Assembly: GCA_017621075.1 (NCBI GenBank) | Contig: JAGATV010000017.1 | Coordinates: 34,111 to 98,110 of the forward strand | From: Lachnospiraceae bacterium | GTDB taxonomy: Bacteria; Bacillota; Clostridia; Lachnospirales; Lachnospiraceae | Length of the DNA stretch: 64,000 bases | Direction: 5' to 3' | Shown here: positions 45,616-54,198 of the stretch, in pieces | Position numbering within the stretch: the first letter of the stretch is position 1 | How the letters are laid out: each line of letters opens with the position of its first letter | Position numbers and translations under genes: made by a program | The notes under the pieces: generated by a model | The model's input: the letters and a program-made list of their open reading frames with translations, nothing else | What the model was told of the DNA's origin: nothing | Database searches by the model: none

Positions 45616-46173
45616 TTATCCTTTCCCCGCCGCAAAGCAGATCTTTTCATACTTCTTTTCACTGCGGATGCTCTTCCACCTCTCCGCCGTCATCCGCATG
45701 AAGGTCACGTCATAATAAACGCCCTCCTTGCAGACATGGTTCTTCTTTTCCTCCACGATCTCACAGCCGCAGAGCTTGTGCAGGGCAATGACACCCTGGT
45801 TTAAGGTAAAGATATCCCCGGTGACCGATTGCTTCCCCAGCACATTAAACACATAGTCATACATGCTCATCTCCAGCGAAAGGGCCGTCTTCATGCTGCG
45901 CAGCCGCTTCTCCCCCACATAGTAGGCCCAGCCCAGATTCCCATTAGGGTCAGTCAGCCCGGAGAGGCTGATGACTCCCGCCGGCTCCCCGTTTACCTCT
46001 ATGATCCAATAGTCCACATCCTCATTGTCCCGGATGGCAGCCAGCCATTTTTTCTGTCCTTCCAGCGTCAGCTTGGGATTGGTATTCATATACCGGGTGA
46101 TGTCCTCGTCCATGCGCCAGCGCATGATATTTTCCAGATCATCCTCCCGGATCTCCCGTAACGTCACACTCAT
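45616..46173 (-). CDS. pseH: PseH-like GNAT N-acyltransferase
   Basis: 185 residues, GNAT fold. The N-terminal LREIREDDLENIMRWRMDEDITRYMNT and the core ALSLEMSMYDYVFN followed by LNQGVIALHKLCGCEIVEE match PseH, which N-acetylates the 4-amino group of the pseudaminic acid precursor. In this operon an acyl carrier protein is encoded three bases upstream and an FkbH-type enzyme before that, so the acyl donor may be an ACP thioester rather than acetyl-CoA; this is inference. Confidence 0.8.
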   Translation of the reverse strand: MSVTLREIREDDLENIMRWRMDEDITRYMNTNPKLTLEGQKKWLAAIRDNEDVDYWIIEVNGEPAGVISLSGLTDPNGNLGWAYYVGEKRLRSMKTALSLEMSMYDYVFNVLGKQSVTGDIFTLNQGVIALHKLCGCEIVEEKKNHVCKEGVYYDVTFMRMTAERWKSIRSEKKYEKICFAAGKG

Positions 46174-46176
46174 ATC

Positions 46177-46395
46177 CTAGCATCCTGCCTTTTCCAGTAA
46201 TTCCTTCATGGAAGTAAGCTCGATGGCTTCCTCTAAAGGGATGGATACCTTAAGCTTCTCCTCCAGTTCACCAATGATCATCACATGTGCCAAGGAATCC
46301 CACTGTTCCACATCCTCGATCTGCGTCTCCTCCGTAATAGTGCCTGCAGGCACCTTCAAAATTTCCTCGATCAGTGCAATGATCTGCTCCTTCAT
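46177..46395 (-). CDS. Acyl carrier protein
   Basis: 72 residues. The phosphopantetheine site is Ser34 in QWDSLAHV. The acidic helix II (IGELEEKLKVSIPLEEAIEL) is normal for ACPs. No fatty-acid genes are nearby; it lies between an FkbH-type gene and pseH, so it probably carries a special acyl or glyceryl group made by the FkbH-type enzyme. It needs a phosphopantetheinyl transferase from elsewhere. Confidence 0.93.
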   Translation of the reverse strand: MKEQIIALIEEILKVPAGTITEETQIEDVEQWDSLAHVMIIGELEEKLKVSIPLEEAIELTSMKELLEKAGC

Positions 46396-46431
46396 CCCGC
46401 AAAACCGCCTTTCCCGAAAATTCCTACAAAT

Positions 46432-48117
46432 TTATGCCTTTTCCACATAATACACCCTTTTGGGCGCTTTGGCTATTTCTATTTCATATTCTGTGCCGCC
46501 CTCAGCAAGGTCTGCACACTTCCCGTATCCAAGGTGGGGATAAAACTCTTTTACGGGCTGATTCTTCTGCGTGGGAACATATCTGCCCCGCAGACGCGCA
46601 TACCCTGCTGCCTGCACATCCTGCTCCACATCCTCCAGGATGGCATCCTCTATGTTCCTGCCCATGACACGGCAGCTCATGGCAAACTCCTCCACCACGG
46701 GCACCTCGCCCTCAAGATCCACGACCACTGCTGCCACCTGTCCGTTGTCCCCAAAGCAGTCCGACACCTGATACAGATACACGCGTTTTCCTTCTGATGC
46801 CAGCACCTCCCGGATCTGCCCCTGGGTATACCGCTTTGTGGTCAGATTGAACTGATTGGTCTTGTTTACCAGCTGGGTCAGGCGTTCCACGTTTTCTACA
46901 GGATCCACCCGCTTCATCACAATGCCAAGCTGTTTCAAATATCCTTCAAAACTTCCCGCACTTTCTTTCATCCGGCTGCGCTTTGCATTCTCCGCATACT
47001 GCCTGGTCTTGTTAAGATCCTCCTCGGTCACGAAGGGCCTGGCAAAATAGGTCCTGTAGATTTCCGCCATAGCGGGGGCCAGCTCCTCGGGCTTGTCCGG
47101 GAAATCCGGCACTGCCACCTGGGGAAGCAGTTCTTTGATCAACTGTCTCTCCGCGGGATTGTCGTCAAAGAACACGAAGGAATCCATGCCCAGATTCAGT
47201 TCTGCGGCAATCTCTTCGATATTTTCCGCCTTGGACTTCCAGTTGATCTTCTGCACCGCGAAATGTTCCGGACGCAGCACCTCATGGGGATGCTCTTTTA
47301 AAATTCCTTCCGCATCCTCTCTATTATTCTTGGAAACGATCCCCAGGATCACACCCTGCTTCTGCATATACAGGATCACCCGCTGGAGATTTTTGTAAGC
47401 CAGCCCGCTGTGGTCCTCGGAAAGCACCAGGGGGGTATGGTCCGCCTCTCCCGCCAGGCCGCCCCAAAGGGTATTGTCCAGATCCAGAAGCAGCACCTTC
47501 TTGGGCACATATTTCTCAATCCGCACCTTATCCAGGATACATTCACAAAGCCTTTTCTGGGCTTCATTACTGTGAAGGATCCTGCCCATGTACCACATCT
47601 TCATGGAAAAGGCGTTTTCCTCCCCAAGCTTCTCGATCAGGCTTCTGTAAGGCAGCACCCGCACATTCTTCCTGCGTCTGCAAAGTTCTGTAAGCTGCTC
47701 CTGCCAAAGCTGCTCCAGGGCAAACTTCCTCCCTGCATCGGCGTGTACCAAAAGCTGAACTCCCCACAGATAGGCGTCTGACAGATAAAAGATACCGCTT
47801 TCCTGCTTTTGTGACAGCGCCTCCTCGAACTGTGCAAACCAGCCCTCTATCTTATCCTTTGCGGTTCCCGGCTCCAATTCCCCGGCCAAAAGCTCCATCA
47901 GATCCATGACCACAAAAGTGATCTCCGGTGCAAACCCATGGTAGGAAGAAGCCGGATTCATCAGAATGCCCAGCTCATTTCCGTACCCTTCCGCCTCATA
48001 CACCGCAAGGTCTTTCTGCAGCATGCGGATCACAAAATTCATGTTCACATTGGACAGGACCGCAATTTGGGTCTTCTCTATGCACTTTTTTCCTGTTTCC
48101 TGTATCAACTCTGCCAT
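46432..48117 (-). CDS. FkbH-type HAD-superfamily enzyme (HAD-IIIC)
   Basis: About 561 residues from ATG 48117 (AGGAAG). Three parts: an N-terminal SGNH-like region (about 1-190), the HAD domain with LLLDLDNTLWGG (D212, D214) and SKNNREDA, and a C-terminal GNAT-like region (about 395-561) with TKRYTQGQIREVL. FkbH enzymes dephosphorylate 1,3-bisphosphoglycerate and load a glyceryl unit on ACP in polyketide pathways; related ones occur in polysaccharide loci. Here the ACP gene follows 36 bases later, and both are embedded among pse genes. Confidence 0.88.
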   Translation of the reverse strand: MAELIQETGKKCIEKTQIAVLSNVNMNFVIRMLQKDLAVYEAEGYGNELGILMNPASSYHGFAPEITFVVMDLMELLAGELEPGTAKDKIEGWFAQFEEALSQKQESGIFYLSDAYLWGVQLLVHADAGRKFALEQLWQEQLTELCRRRKNVRVLPYRSLIEKLGEENAFSMKMWYMGRILHSNEAQKRLCECILDKVRIEKYVPKKVLLLDLDNTLWGGLAGEADHTPLVLSEDHSGLAYKNLQRVILYMQKQGVILGIVSKNNREDAEGILKEHPHEVLRPEHFAVQKINWKSKAENIEEIAAELNLGMDSFVFFDDNPAERQLIKELLPQVAVPDFPDKPEELAPAMAEIYRTYFARPFVTEEDLNKTRQYAENAKRSRMKESAGSFEGYLKQLGIVMKRVDPVENVERLTQLVNKTNQFNLTTKRYTQGQIREVLASEGKRVYLYQVSDCFGDNGQVAAVVVDLEGEVPVVEEFAMSCRVMGRNIEDAILEDVEQDVQAAGYARLRGRYVPTQKNQPVKEFYPHLGYGKCADLAEGGTEYEIEIAKAPKRVYYVEKA

Positions 48118-48125
48118 AGTTCTTC

Positions 48126-48821
48126 CTATTCTCTGTTCTGCACCATGATGCGGTACTTCATCTCTGCGATCTCCCAATCCGTCTGATTGTCGATATCCTG
48201 CACTTCCATCTCAGATACTACAAGGGGCAGGATGTTTCCTACCATCAGCTTCTGATTCTTCTGAAACTGTTTGGTCCGAAATACATAGAACTGTCCCACA
48301 TCGTGATAATGGGGCTCCAGATCCTGGGATCTGCTGTCCAGATACTGGGGGTACTCAAACACCAGTCTCTCTTCCTTTACGATCATTGCCCGCTGGGGCG
48401 GATAGGAAAAGGCCACTACCGGGATCAGCGTGTCCGCATCGCTTTCTAAAAGCCGCTGCACCCCGTCCTTTAATTTTTCCGCCGTCACAAAAGGAGCCGT
48501 GGGATAGATACAGCAGCCCAGATCAAAATGCTCCCCTCTCTTCTCATACTCGGACAGCACCTCCAAAAGCACGTCATTGGTGGTGGCAAAATCTCCCGAT
48601 GTCTTCTCACTGCGGTAAAAAGGCACCCGGGCACCGTATTTTAACGCCACCCCTGCAATCTTTTCGTCGTCCGTGGACACCATCACCGTGTCAAAAATCC
48701 CGGACTGCAAAGCTGCCTCTATAGAATACGCCAGTATGGGCTTACCGCAGAATTCCTTGATATTCTTTCCCGGGATCCGCTTACTGCCGCCCCTGGCAGT
48801 GATGATCGCTATCTTTTTCAT
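48126..48821 (-). CDS. pseF: Pseudaminic acid cytidylyltransferase
   Basis: Activates pseudaminic acid to the CMP sugar. 231 residues from ATG 48821, which has GGAGG; the longer in-frame reading upstream is only overlap with the preceding gene. Seen: IITARGGSKRIPGKNIKEFCGKP nucleotide loop in its usual place at the N-terminus, VSTDDEKIA, YPTAPFVT, and DIDNQTDWEIAEMKY near the C-terminus. SYPPQRAM is characteristic of PseF versus NeuA. The fkbH-type gene starts within nine bases of its stop. Confidence 0.93.
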   Translation of the reverse strand: MKKIAIITARGGSKRIPGKNIKEFCGKPILAYSIEAALQSGIFDTVMVSTDDEKIAGVALKYGARVPFYRSEKTSGDFATTNDVLLEVLSEYEKRGEHFDLGCCIYPTAPFVTAEKLKDGVQRLLESDADTLIPVVAFSYPPQRAMIVKEERLVFEYPQYLDSRSQDLEPHYHDVGQFYVFRTKQFQKNQKLMVGNILPLVVSEMEVQDIDNQTDWEIAEMKYRIMVQNRE

Positions 48822-48823
48822 CC

Positions 48824-50005
48824 TTATTCCTCCATACCATAAGTTTCTTCCAAAAGCCATGAAAGCCCACGGACATGAGCCTGCTCCATATCCGCCATAC
48901 TGTACACCCACATAGGATGTCCGTCCAGCAGGATCCGGTTGGTGGTGTAGGTCCCCATCAGTGCGAAGCATACCGCCAAGACACCCAGGAAAATCCTTGT
49001 TTTCCTGCCCACCGGCATCGTCTTTTGGACACTCCCCTTCTTTCTCATCCCCTCGGCCGCCAGACACAGCAGCCACCCTAAAAGGGGCAGAAGCACCAGG
49101 CCCACGGACACTGCCACATTGCCCTGTTCATACACACCTTTCAGCCTGTAAGGGTTCAGCACATACACTGCAGTAATGCACAGTGCCGCCACCCGATCCG
49201 AAAGCCACCTCCGGACGCAGCCGTAAACTGCCGCCACCGTAGCTGCATTGACCACCCACAAAAACAAACGGTAGGACACATTCATGGAAAGCCCAAGTTT
49301 CCTGAACAGGGCCGGCAATAGCAGGCACAGATCTTTAGGGCTTCCGATGGCCCCAAAGTTTCTGCCCACCGCCTCAACGGCTGTGAGATTCCCACAAAGA
49401 CTGTCCCCGTTTACCAGATAGTCCACCGTTAGAGGCAGGGAAGCGATGCCGATAAGCAATAGAAGTCCTGCAAACACTGCCTGTTTCTCCGCCGCCCAGG
49501 GATGTTTTTTCTGATAACAGTATACCATGCCCAGACTGTTTATCAAGCCGGAAAGCACCAATACCCAGAAAATCAGGATACGGCTCCCGCCGCCTGTGTC
49601 CAGGATCTCAATGCCTCCGATCTGCACACAGCCTTCCTCCGGTTCCTCCACATAAGCTGTCAGTTCTTTACAGGAAGCCGTCAAATAAAATTCGCACACC
49701 GCCTCATGCTCATCTGCAAACAAAAGCACGGAATTGGTGCGAAGGCTCTTAAAAGGAAGCTCTGATTCTCCTTTTACCCCAAACCGGCATGCCATGTCCT
49801 TGTGGGCCTCATATCGGAGCACCGCCCGATATACCCCGGGCCTTAAAGCAATTCCCTCTGTCAAAAGAAGCTGTGTCTGATCCGTTCCCGACACCACACC
49901 TGCAGGGCGGAACAACCCTGCGATGCCGACTGTCAAAAGCAGAGCCTCCAACAGGAACACCGCCAGCCATATTCGGTTTTTCAGGATTCCCGATTCCTTC
50001 CACAT
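48824..50005 (-). CDS. Membrane protein, homolog of N-terminal half of the 50858 protein
   Basis: About 393 residues. An N-terminal membrane segment, an outer beta domain (about 35-145; RPGVYRAVLRYEAHKD), and then about seven membrane segments (ILIFWVLVLSGLINSLGMVYCYQKKH). Each part lines up with the first half of the protein at 50858-53170 (AGVYRVSLHYQCDTD; ILLFLTVLLCCLFNALLM). It stops where the larger protein continues, so it is a half-length paralog. ATG 50005 is used; upstream starts lie within the preceding gene. Function unknown; likely YfhO/PTPS-related family. Confidence 0.68.
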   Translation of the reverse strand: MWKESGILKNRIWLAVFLLEALLLTVGIAGLFRPAGVVSGTDQTQLLLTEGIALRPGVYRAVLRYEAHKDMACRFGVKGESELPFKSLRTNSVLLFADEHEAVCEFYLTASCKELTAYVEEPEEGCVQIGGIEILDTGGGSRILIFWVLVLSGLINSLGMVYCYQKKHPWAAEKQAVFAGLLLLIGIASLPLTVDYLVNGDSLCGNLTAVEAVGRNFGAIGSPKDLCLLLPALFRKLGLSMNVSYRLFLWVVNAATVAAVYGCVRRWLSDRVAALCITAVYVLNPYRLKGVYEQGNVAVSVGLVLLPLLGWLLCLAAEGMRKKGSVQKTMPVGRKTRIFLGVLAVCFALMGTYTTNRILLDGHPMWVYSMADMEQAHVRGLSWLLEETYGMEE

Positions 50006-50007
50006 GT

Positions 50008-50871
50008 TTACGGTTCCTCTCTCTTTTTCCATTCCAGGCAGATATTCAGTGCCCTGCAGCCTACAATCCAAAAACAGCAGGCCGCTATGCCCACCAGTCT
50101 GGCTGCATCCTGCACCAGAAACACCGCCAATGTGTACAATTTGTTGCTGAACCTTAAGTTATCCCATGGGAAGAGATTGGTGCTGCACAACATAACCACC
50201 ATCCCTGCCGCCAGGAAAAGGCGGTAACAATCTCCCCCGGTTTTGCCGATCCAGCACAGCCACAGATAGCAGACCACGCCTGCCAGCAGGAACACCCCGA
50301 TTCCCACCGGTGCGGAATCCACCATGCCCTGATTGGCAAAATCCACTGTGGTCCCCGGTCGAAAAAAGGTCATGAGATAATGGGCAGGATAGAGCCCCCC
50401 ATCCTGCAGGGAGATCCTGCCCTCCAGGGTAAACTGTCCCTGTATCAGAGCCTTTACATCCCGCACCCACAAAGGCAGGTTCATGGCACAAAGCCCCGCT
50501 CCCGCCATACAGACAGCACATATCACTCTGCCCGGGATCCCCTTCTTTTTGCGTGCAAAAACAGCCCCCGCATACCATATCAGGGGAAGCACCGCCCAGG
50601 AAAGGCCTTCCCAGTAATCCCCCCTGCTTCCCAAACTGTAAAAACGATAAGGTACAAACGTATACAAAAGTCCTCCCACCATACCTGTCACGACACTGTC
50701 AAACAGTTTGGACGCCGCCAGATATGCCGACAGAAGGGAAAACAGATTACATCCCAAAAAGAGCAGCAAGGAGACTCCTCCCTTCTCCGGCGTCCACATC
50801 GCAAGAGTAAGCAGGACAGATGCCATCAGAAAGTACAATACCTTAACAGATTTCCGATCAAGCTCTTTCAT
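50008..50871 (-). CDS. Membrane protein, homolog of central part of the 50858 protein
   Basis: 287 residues, about eight membrane segments. LYTFVPYRFYSLGSRGDYWEGLSWAVLPLIWY matches LYTVSVYHVHKMYCRGTLGEALALMLLPLLVY of the larger protein, and GLYPAHYLMTFF matches GIYPAHLFLTFF; STNLFPWDNLRF matches SLWAFPWDRIQF. The N-terminal outer domain and the C-terminal outer domain of the larger protein are missing. With the next gene it forms two complementary, reordered parts of one ancestral protein. It overlaps the larger gene by 14 bases. Function unknown. Confidence 0.68.
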   Translation of the reverse strand: MKELDRKSVKVLYFLMASVLLTLAMWTPEKGGVSLLLFLGCNLFSLLSAYLAASKLFDSVVTGMVGGLLYTFVPYRFYSLGSRGDYWEGLSWAVLPLIWYAGAVFARKKKGIPGRVICAVCMAGAGLCAMNLPLWVRDVKALIQGQFTLEGRISLQDGGLYPAHYLMTFFRPGTTVDFANQGMVDSAPVGIGVFLLAGVVCYLWLCWIGKTGGDCYRLFLAAGMVVMLCSTNLFPWDNLRFSNKLYTLAVFLVQDAARLVGIAACCFWIVGCRALNICLEWKKREEP

Positions 50872-53170
50872 GCTTCCTCTCCTTCTTCCATCTTACTCCT
50901 GCAAAGACCAGCCCTACTGCAGATATCAGGGAAATGATCTCTCCCAGCCTCCAGTACCAGGGAGGCACGAATCTCACCAGCACTTCCCCGTCAAAGCCGG
51001 CAGGGATCGTCACCGTCACCGCAAAATTTTCCCCTAAGTAAGCCTCCAGTTCCTCTCCCGTGTCAATATCATAAGCCCGGTATCCCTTATAATAGAGCAG
51101 GGGCACCTCCAAAGCCCTGTCCCCCTCTGTCTCATTGACACAGCCGATTTGAAGGGTCAGTCCCTTCCGCTCCCAGCCTTCCACTTCGATTCCTTCCCCA
51201 AACGGGTCCCTGAACGTAAGCTTCGTGGTATCTGTCCCATAAGGAAGATACTCTCCGCTGGACACATAGCCAAATCCCATTCCCTCTTCATTGTAGATCC
51301 TGGTAAACTCTGTATGATACAAAAGGTCATTCATCAGATAAACGCTGCTAAACAGCACCAACGCCGTCACGCCTCCGAAATATGCCCATTTGAAAGCCTT
51401 TCTTTTCTGTGCCAGCACATATTTTCCCAAAAGCCCTGCCAGGGCCGCCAGACACAGATTGGCGATACTTAAGAGTCTGTCCGGGAATTCCAGGCTGGAC
51501 ACCAGCGTCTTGGTCACTTCATTCAAAAATTGTATCCTGTCCCAGGGAAACGCCCAAAGACTCATGATCATGGCAAGCCCGGAAAAGGCAGCCAGAATCG
51601 TTCCCGCCTTCCTGTCCTTTTCCTGCATACAGGCAGTGTAGCCAAAGAACGCCAAGAAGATCCACAGCACCAACACTGCCACCAGTGCCATTCCGATCCC
51701 GGTGTCATCCGTCCGATACATTCCCGTCTTTGCAAAAAATACATTTTCGCCGCCCTCAAAAAAAGTAAGGAACAGGTGGGCGGGATAGATCCCCCTCTCC
51801 TGGATCAGTCTGCCGGAGGCATGCTGTATCTTGAAATCCCCCGTCAGCATATAATCAGCAAAAGGAACTACAAACCATGCGCTGACAAGCAAAGCACAGA
51901 TCACCGTCTTTGCCAGCACCAAAAACGTAGGTCTGCGAAACACTTTCTTCCAGAGTACCAGACATAACAGAATGGTGAAAGCTCCCACCATTTCTCCCGT
52001 GAGCAGGTGGCTCTGCAAGATCCCTGCATAACCGATCGCCAAGGGAATCCAATAAAAACGATACTCCCCGGCATGGATATCCTCCGTAAACACCTTATAA
52101 AAACCATATACCAAAAGAGGCAGAAGCATCAGCGCCAGCGCCTCTCCCAAGGTCCCCCTGCAATACATCTTGTGTACATGATAAACCGATACCGTATACA
52201 GCATACTGCAGAACAATCCCAGATAGCGGGATCTCCATATCCTGCCAAAACAGTAATAGGCCATCAGCACAGTGGCTGCATTGATGGCCATCAGATAATA
52301 GCGATAACTGTCCACAATGGTGAAGCCGATCATCCGCAGGATGGCCGGAAACAGCAGGAAGGTCTCTCCGTAAAACACAGGTGCCGCATAGCCATACCCA
52401 TACTGCCACTTGGGGGAGATCCTCACCGGAAACTGCCCGCTTAAGATGCCTTCCTTCAAGCCTTCGATCCGCCAGAGATGAAACGTACTGTCCGCCGCAC
52501 TGATCAGATAATCCGTAAACAGTGGCAGACTGGCTGCTATCATGATCAGTACCAGACCAAAAGCCACATTCTTCTGCTCCCTGCTGATACCGTATTTTCT
52601 GTCATATTCCCGGACCATCAAAAGTGCGTTGAACAGACAGCAAAGCAGGACTGTCAGGAACAACAATATCCTGTTCAGTGCGTTGGTCTCATAAATGGTC
52701 AGGCCGCTTACTTCCAGACTACCCTGCCCATTATAGGCAACGTGCACCGTAAGGCTTGAAGTGCCCCGAAGGAGCCACATCGCAAACCCCGTCTGATCCA
52801 ACCCAGTATAGAGCAGATCCCCGTTGGTCATCAGGGAACGGTGCCCCAGTGTGGCATCCGAAACCGTACAGACATGCACCATATCCGTGTCACACTGATA
52901 ATGGAGGCTTACCCGGTATACACCCGCAGGGAGCGTGATCCCTTCAAAATCCACCACATTGCCAATCTGTCCCTGGGAGCTGTCCACCCGGACGCTTCCC
53001 CCTGCCTCCTCATAAGTGCCGAAGCGCACCGTCATATCCTCCGGTCCGTACCGGTACTCATCATCTTTCCCAAACAATCCCAGCACGCACAACAGGACAA
53101 GCAGCAGCTCCACCACAAGCAGTCTGCGGAAATTTCGCTTTTTCATCATTTCTTTCCACAAAGGAATCAT
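50858..53170 (-). CDS. Large YfhO/PTPS-related polytopic membrane protein
   Basis: About 770 residues from ATG 53170, which shares a base with the stop of the GT2 gene (TAATG) and has AGGAG. Membrane segment, outer beta domain (about 40-150), a block of ~12 membrane segments and an outer C-terminal beta domain (about 650-745; GDRALEVPLLYYKGYRAYDI). The C-terminal PLLYYKGYRAY motif is common in YfhO-like and 6-pyruvoyl-tetrahydropterin-synthase-related membrane proteins, some of which take part in glycosylation of wall polymers. The exact reaction is not known to me. Confidence 0.75.
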   Translation of the reverse strand: MIPLWKEMMKKRNFRRLLVVELLLVLLCVLGLFGKDDEYRYGPEDMTVRFGTYEEAGGSVRVDSSQGQIGNVVDFEGITLPAGVYRVSLHYQCDTDMVHVCTVSDATLGHRSLMTNGDLLYTGLDQTGFAMWLLRGTSSLTVHVAYNGQGSLEVSGLTIYETNALNRILLFLTVLLCCLFNALLMVREYDRKYGISREQKNVAFGLVLIMIAASLPLFTDYLISAADSTFHLWRIEGLKEGILSGQFPVRISPKWQYGYGYAAPVFYGETFLLFPAILRMIGFTIVDSYRYYLMAINAATVLMAYYCFGRIWRSRYLGLFCSMLYTVSVYHVHKMYCRGTLGEALALMLLPLLVYGFYKVFTEDIHAGEYRFYWIPLAIGYAGILQSHLLTGEMVGAFTILLCLVLWKKVFRRPTFLVLAKTVICALLVSAWFVVPFADYMLTGDFKIQHASGRLIQERGIYPAHLFLTFFEGGENVFFAKTGMYRTDDTGIGMALVAVLVLWIFLAFFGYTACMQEKDRKAGTILAAFSGLAMIMSLWAFPWDRIQFLNEVTKTLVSSLEFPDRLLSIANLCLAALAGLLGKYVLAQKRKAFKWAYFGGVTALVLFSSVYLMNDLLYHTEFTRIYNEEGMGFGYVSSGEYLPYGTDTTKLTFRDPFGEGIEVEGWERKGLTLQIGCVNETEGDRALEVPLLYYKGYRAYDIDTGEELEAYLGENFAVTVTIPAGFDGEVLVRFVPPWYWRLGEIISLISAVGLVFAGVRWKKERKHERA

Positions 53171-54198
53171 TACTTTCTCCTCTTCCATTTCCATATAAGC
53201 TGCTTCAGTCGGTAATACCAGAAGAACCCAAGATCTGTCTTTGCCTGCAGGGCAATAAGCTTCTGTTCCTCCGCTCCGGTCTTTTCCCTGTAATAAGGAT
53301 TGTCGGCAAACTTCGGAAAGCATTCCTCCACGCCCCTGCGCAGTTCCTTGACAAATCCCAATCTGGGGTGCCTTACCCCGGACAGATAGGAAAACAACGT
53401 GATCACATAATACAATTCCGCAAAACGGTATTCGATCTCTGCGTGGTACTCCTCCAAAAATCCCCGCTTCCTGCACTCCTCATAAAAAAGCTCAGCCGCA
53501 CGCATACGGTCCCTGCACTTTTCCTCCGTGATATGGTGCACGGTGGAAACCTGATGCTGGTAATAATAATACATGGGCTCGTCTATCTTTTCAAAATGGG
53601 TAAAGTACAAGGACCACAAAGGCCCTGCACAATTATCTTCGTAAAAGATCCCCTCAGGGAAATCCAGGTGATTGTCCCTGATCACCCTGTGCCTGTAGAT
53701 CTTGATGACCATGCTTCCGGGTCGCATCAGCAGCTTTTTGTGCTTTTCCTTGTCCAGCACACCGGTCTGATCCGCAGAATTATTTGCAACAGCCTTCCCC
53801 ACGGCAAAGGTATGCTCCGTCACCAGATTGTAGTCGCAGCCCACCAGATCCGCTCCGGTCTCCTCCGCCTTTTTCAACAGCTTTTCATAATAGTCCGGTG
53901 TCACCCAGTCGTCACTGTCGATAAATCCGATCCACTCTCCCGAAGCTACCTTCAGGCCTTCGTTCTTGGCGCCGCCCTGGCGCTTGTTCACCGGATAATG
54001 GATCACCTTCACCTTGCCGGGATACTTTCTCTCATACTCCCGCAGGATTTCCAAAGAATTGTCCGTGGAAGCATCATCCACCGCAAGGATCTCGTAATCG
54101 TGGTCCGGCAGGGTCTGTCCCACCAGGGAATCCATACAAAATTTTAGTTTTCCCTCTGCCGCCATATTGTAGACCGGCACGATGATGCTCAGTTTCAT
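53170..54198 (-). CDS. GT2 glycosyltransferase
   Basis: 342 residues, GT-A fold. LSIIVPVYNMAAEGKL, VDDASTDNSLEILREY, the metal site GFIDSDDWVTPDYYEKL (about 88-104) and FYEDNCAGPLWSLYF (acceptor/base region) are seen, followed by a basic C-terminal tail (KWKRRK) that may touch the membrane. ATGA overlap of four bases with the ABC flippase gene couples their translation. It probably builds the oligosaccharide that the flippase moves; donor unknown. Confidence 0.87.
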   Translation of the reverse strand: MKLSIIVPVYNMAAEGKLKFCMDSLVGQTLPDHDYEILAVDDASTDNSLEILREYERKYPGKVKVIHYPVNKRQGGAKNEGLKVASGEWIGFIDSDDWVTPDYYEKLLKKAEETGADLVGCDYNLVTEHTFAVGKAVANNSADQTGVLDKEKHKKLLMRPGSMVIKIYRHRVIRDNHLDFPEGIFYEDNCAGPLWSLYFTHFEKIDEPMYYYYQHQVSTVHHITEEKCRDRMRAAELFYEECRKRGFLEEYHAEIEYRFAELYYVITLFSYLSGVRHPRLGFVKELRRGVEECFPKFADNPYYREKTGAEEQKLIALQAKTDLGFFWYYRLKQLIWKWKRRK

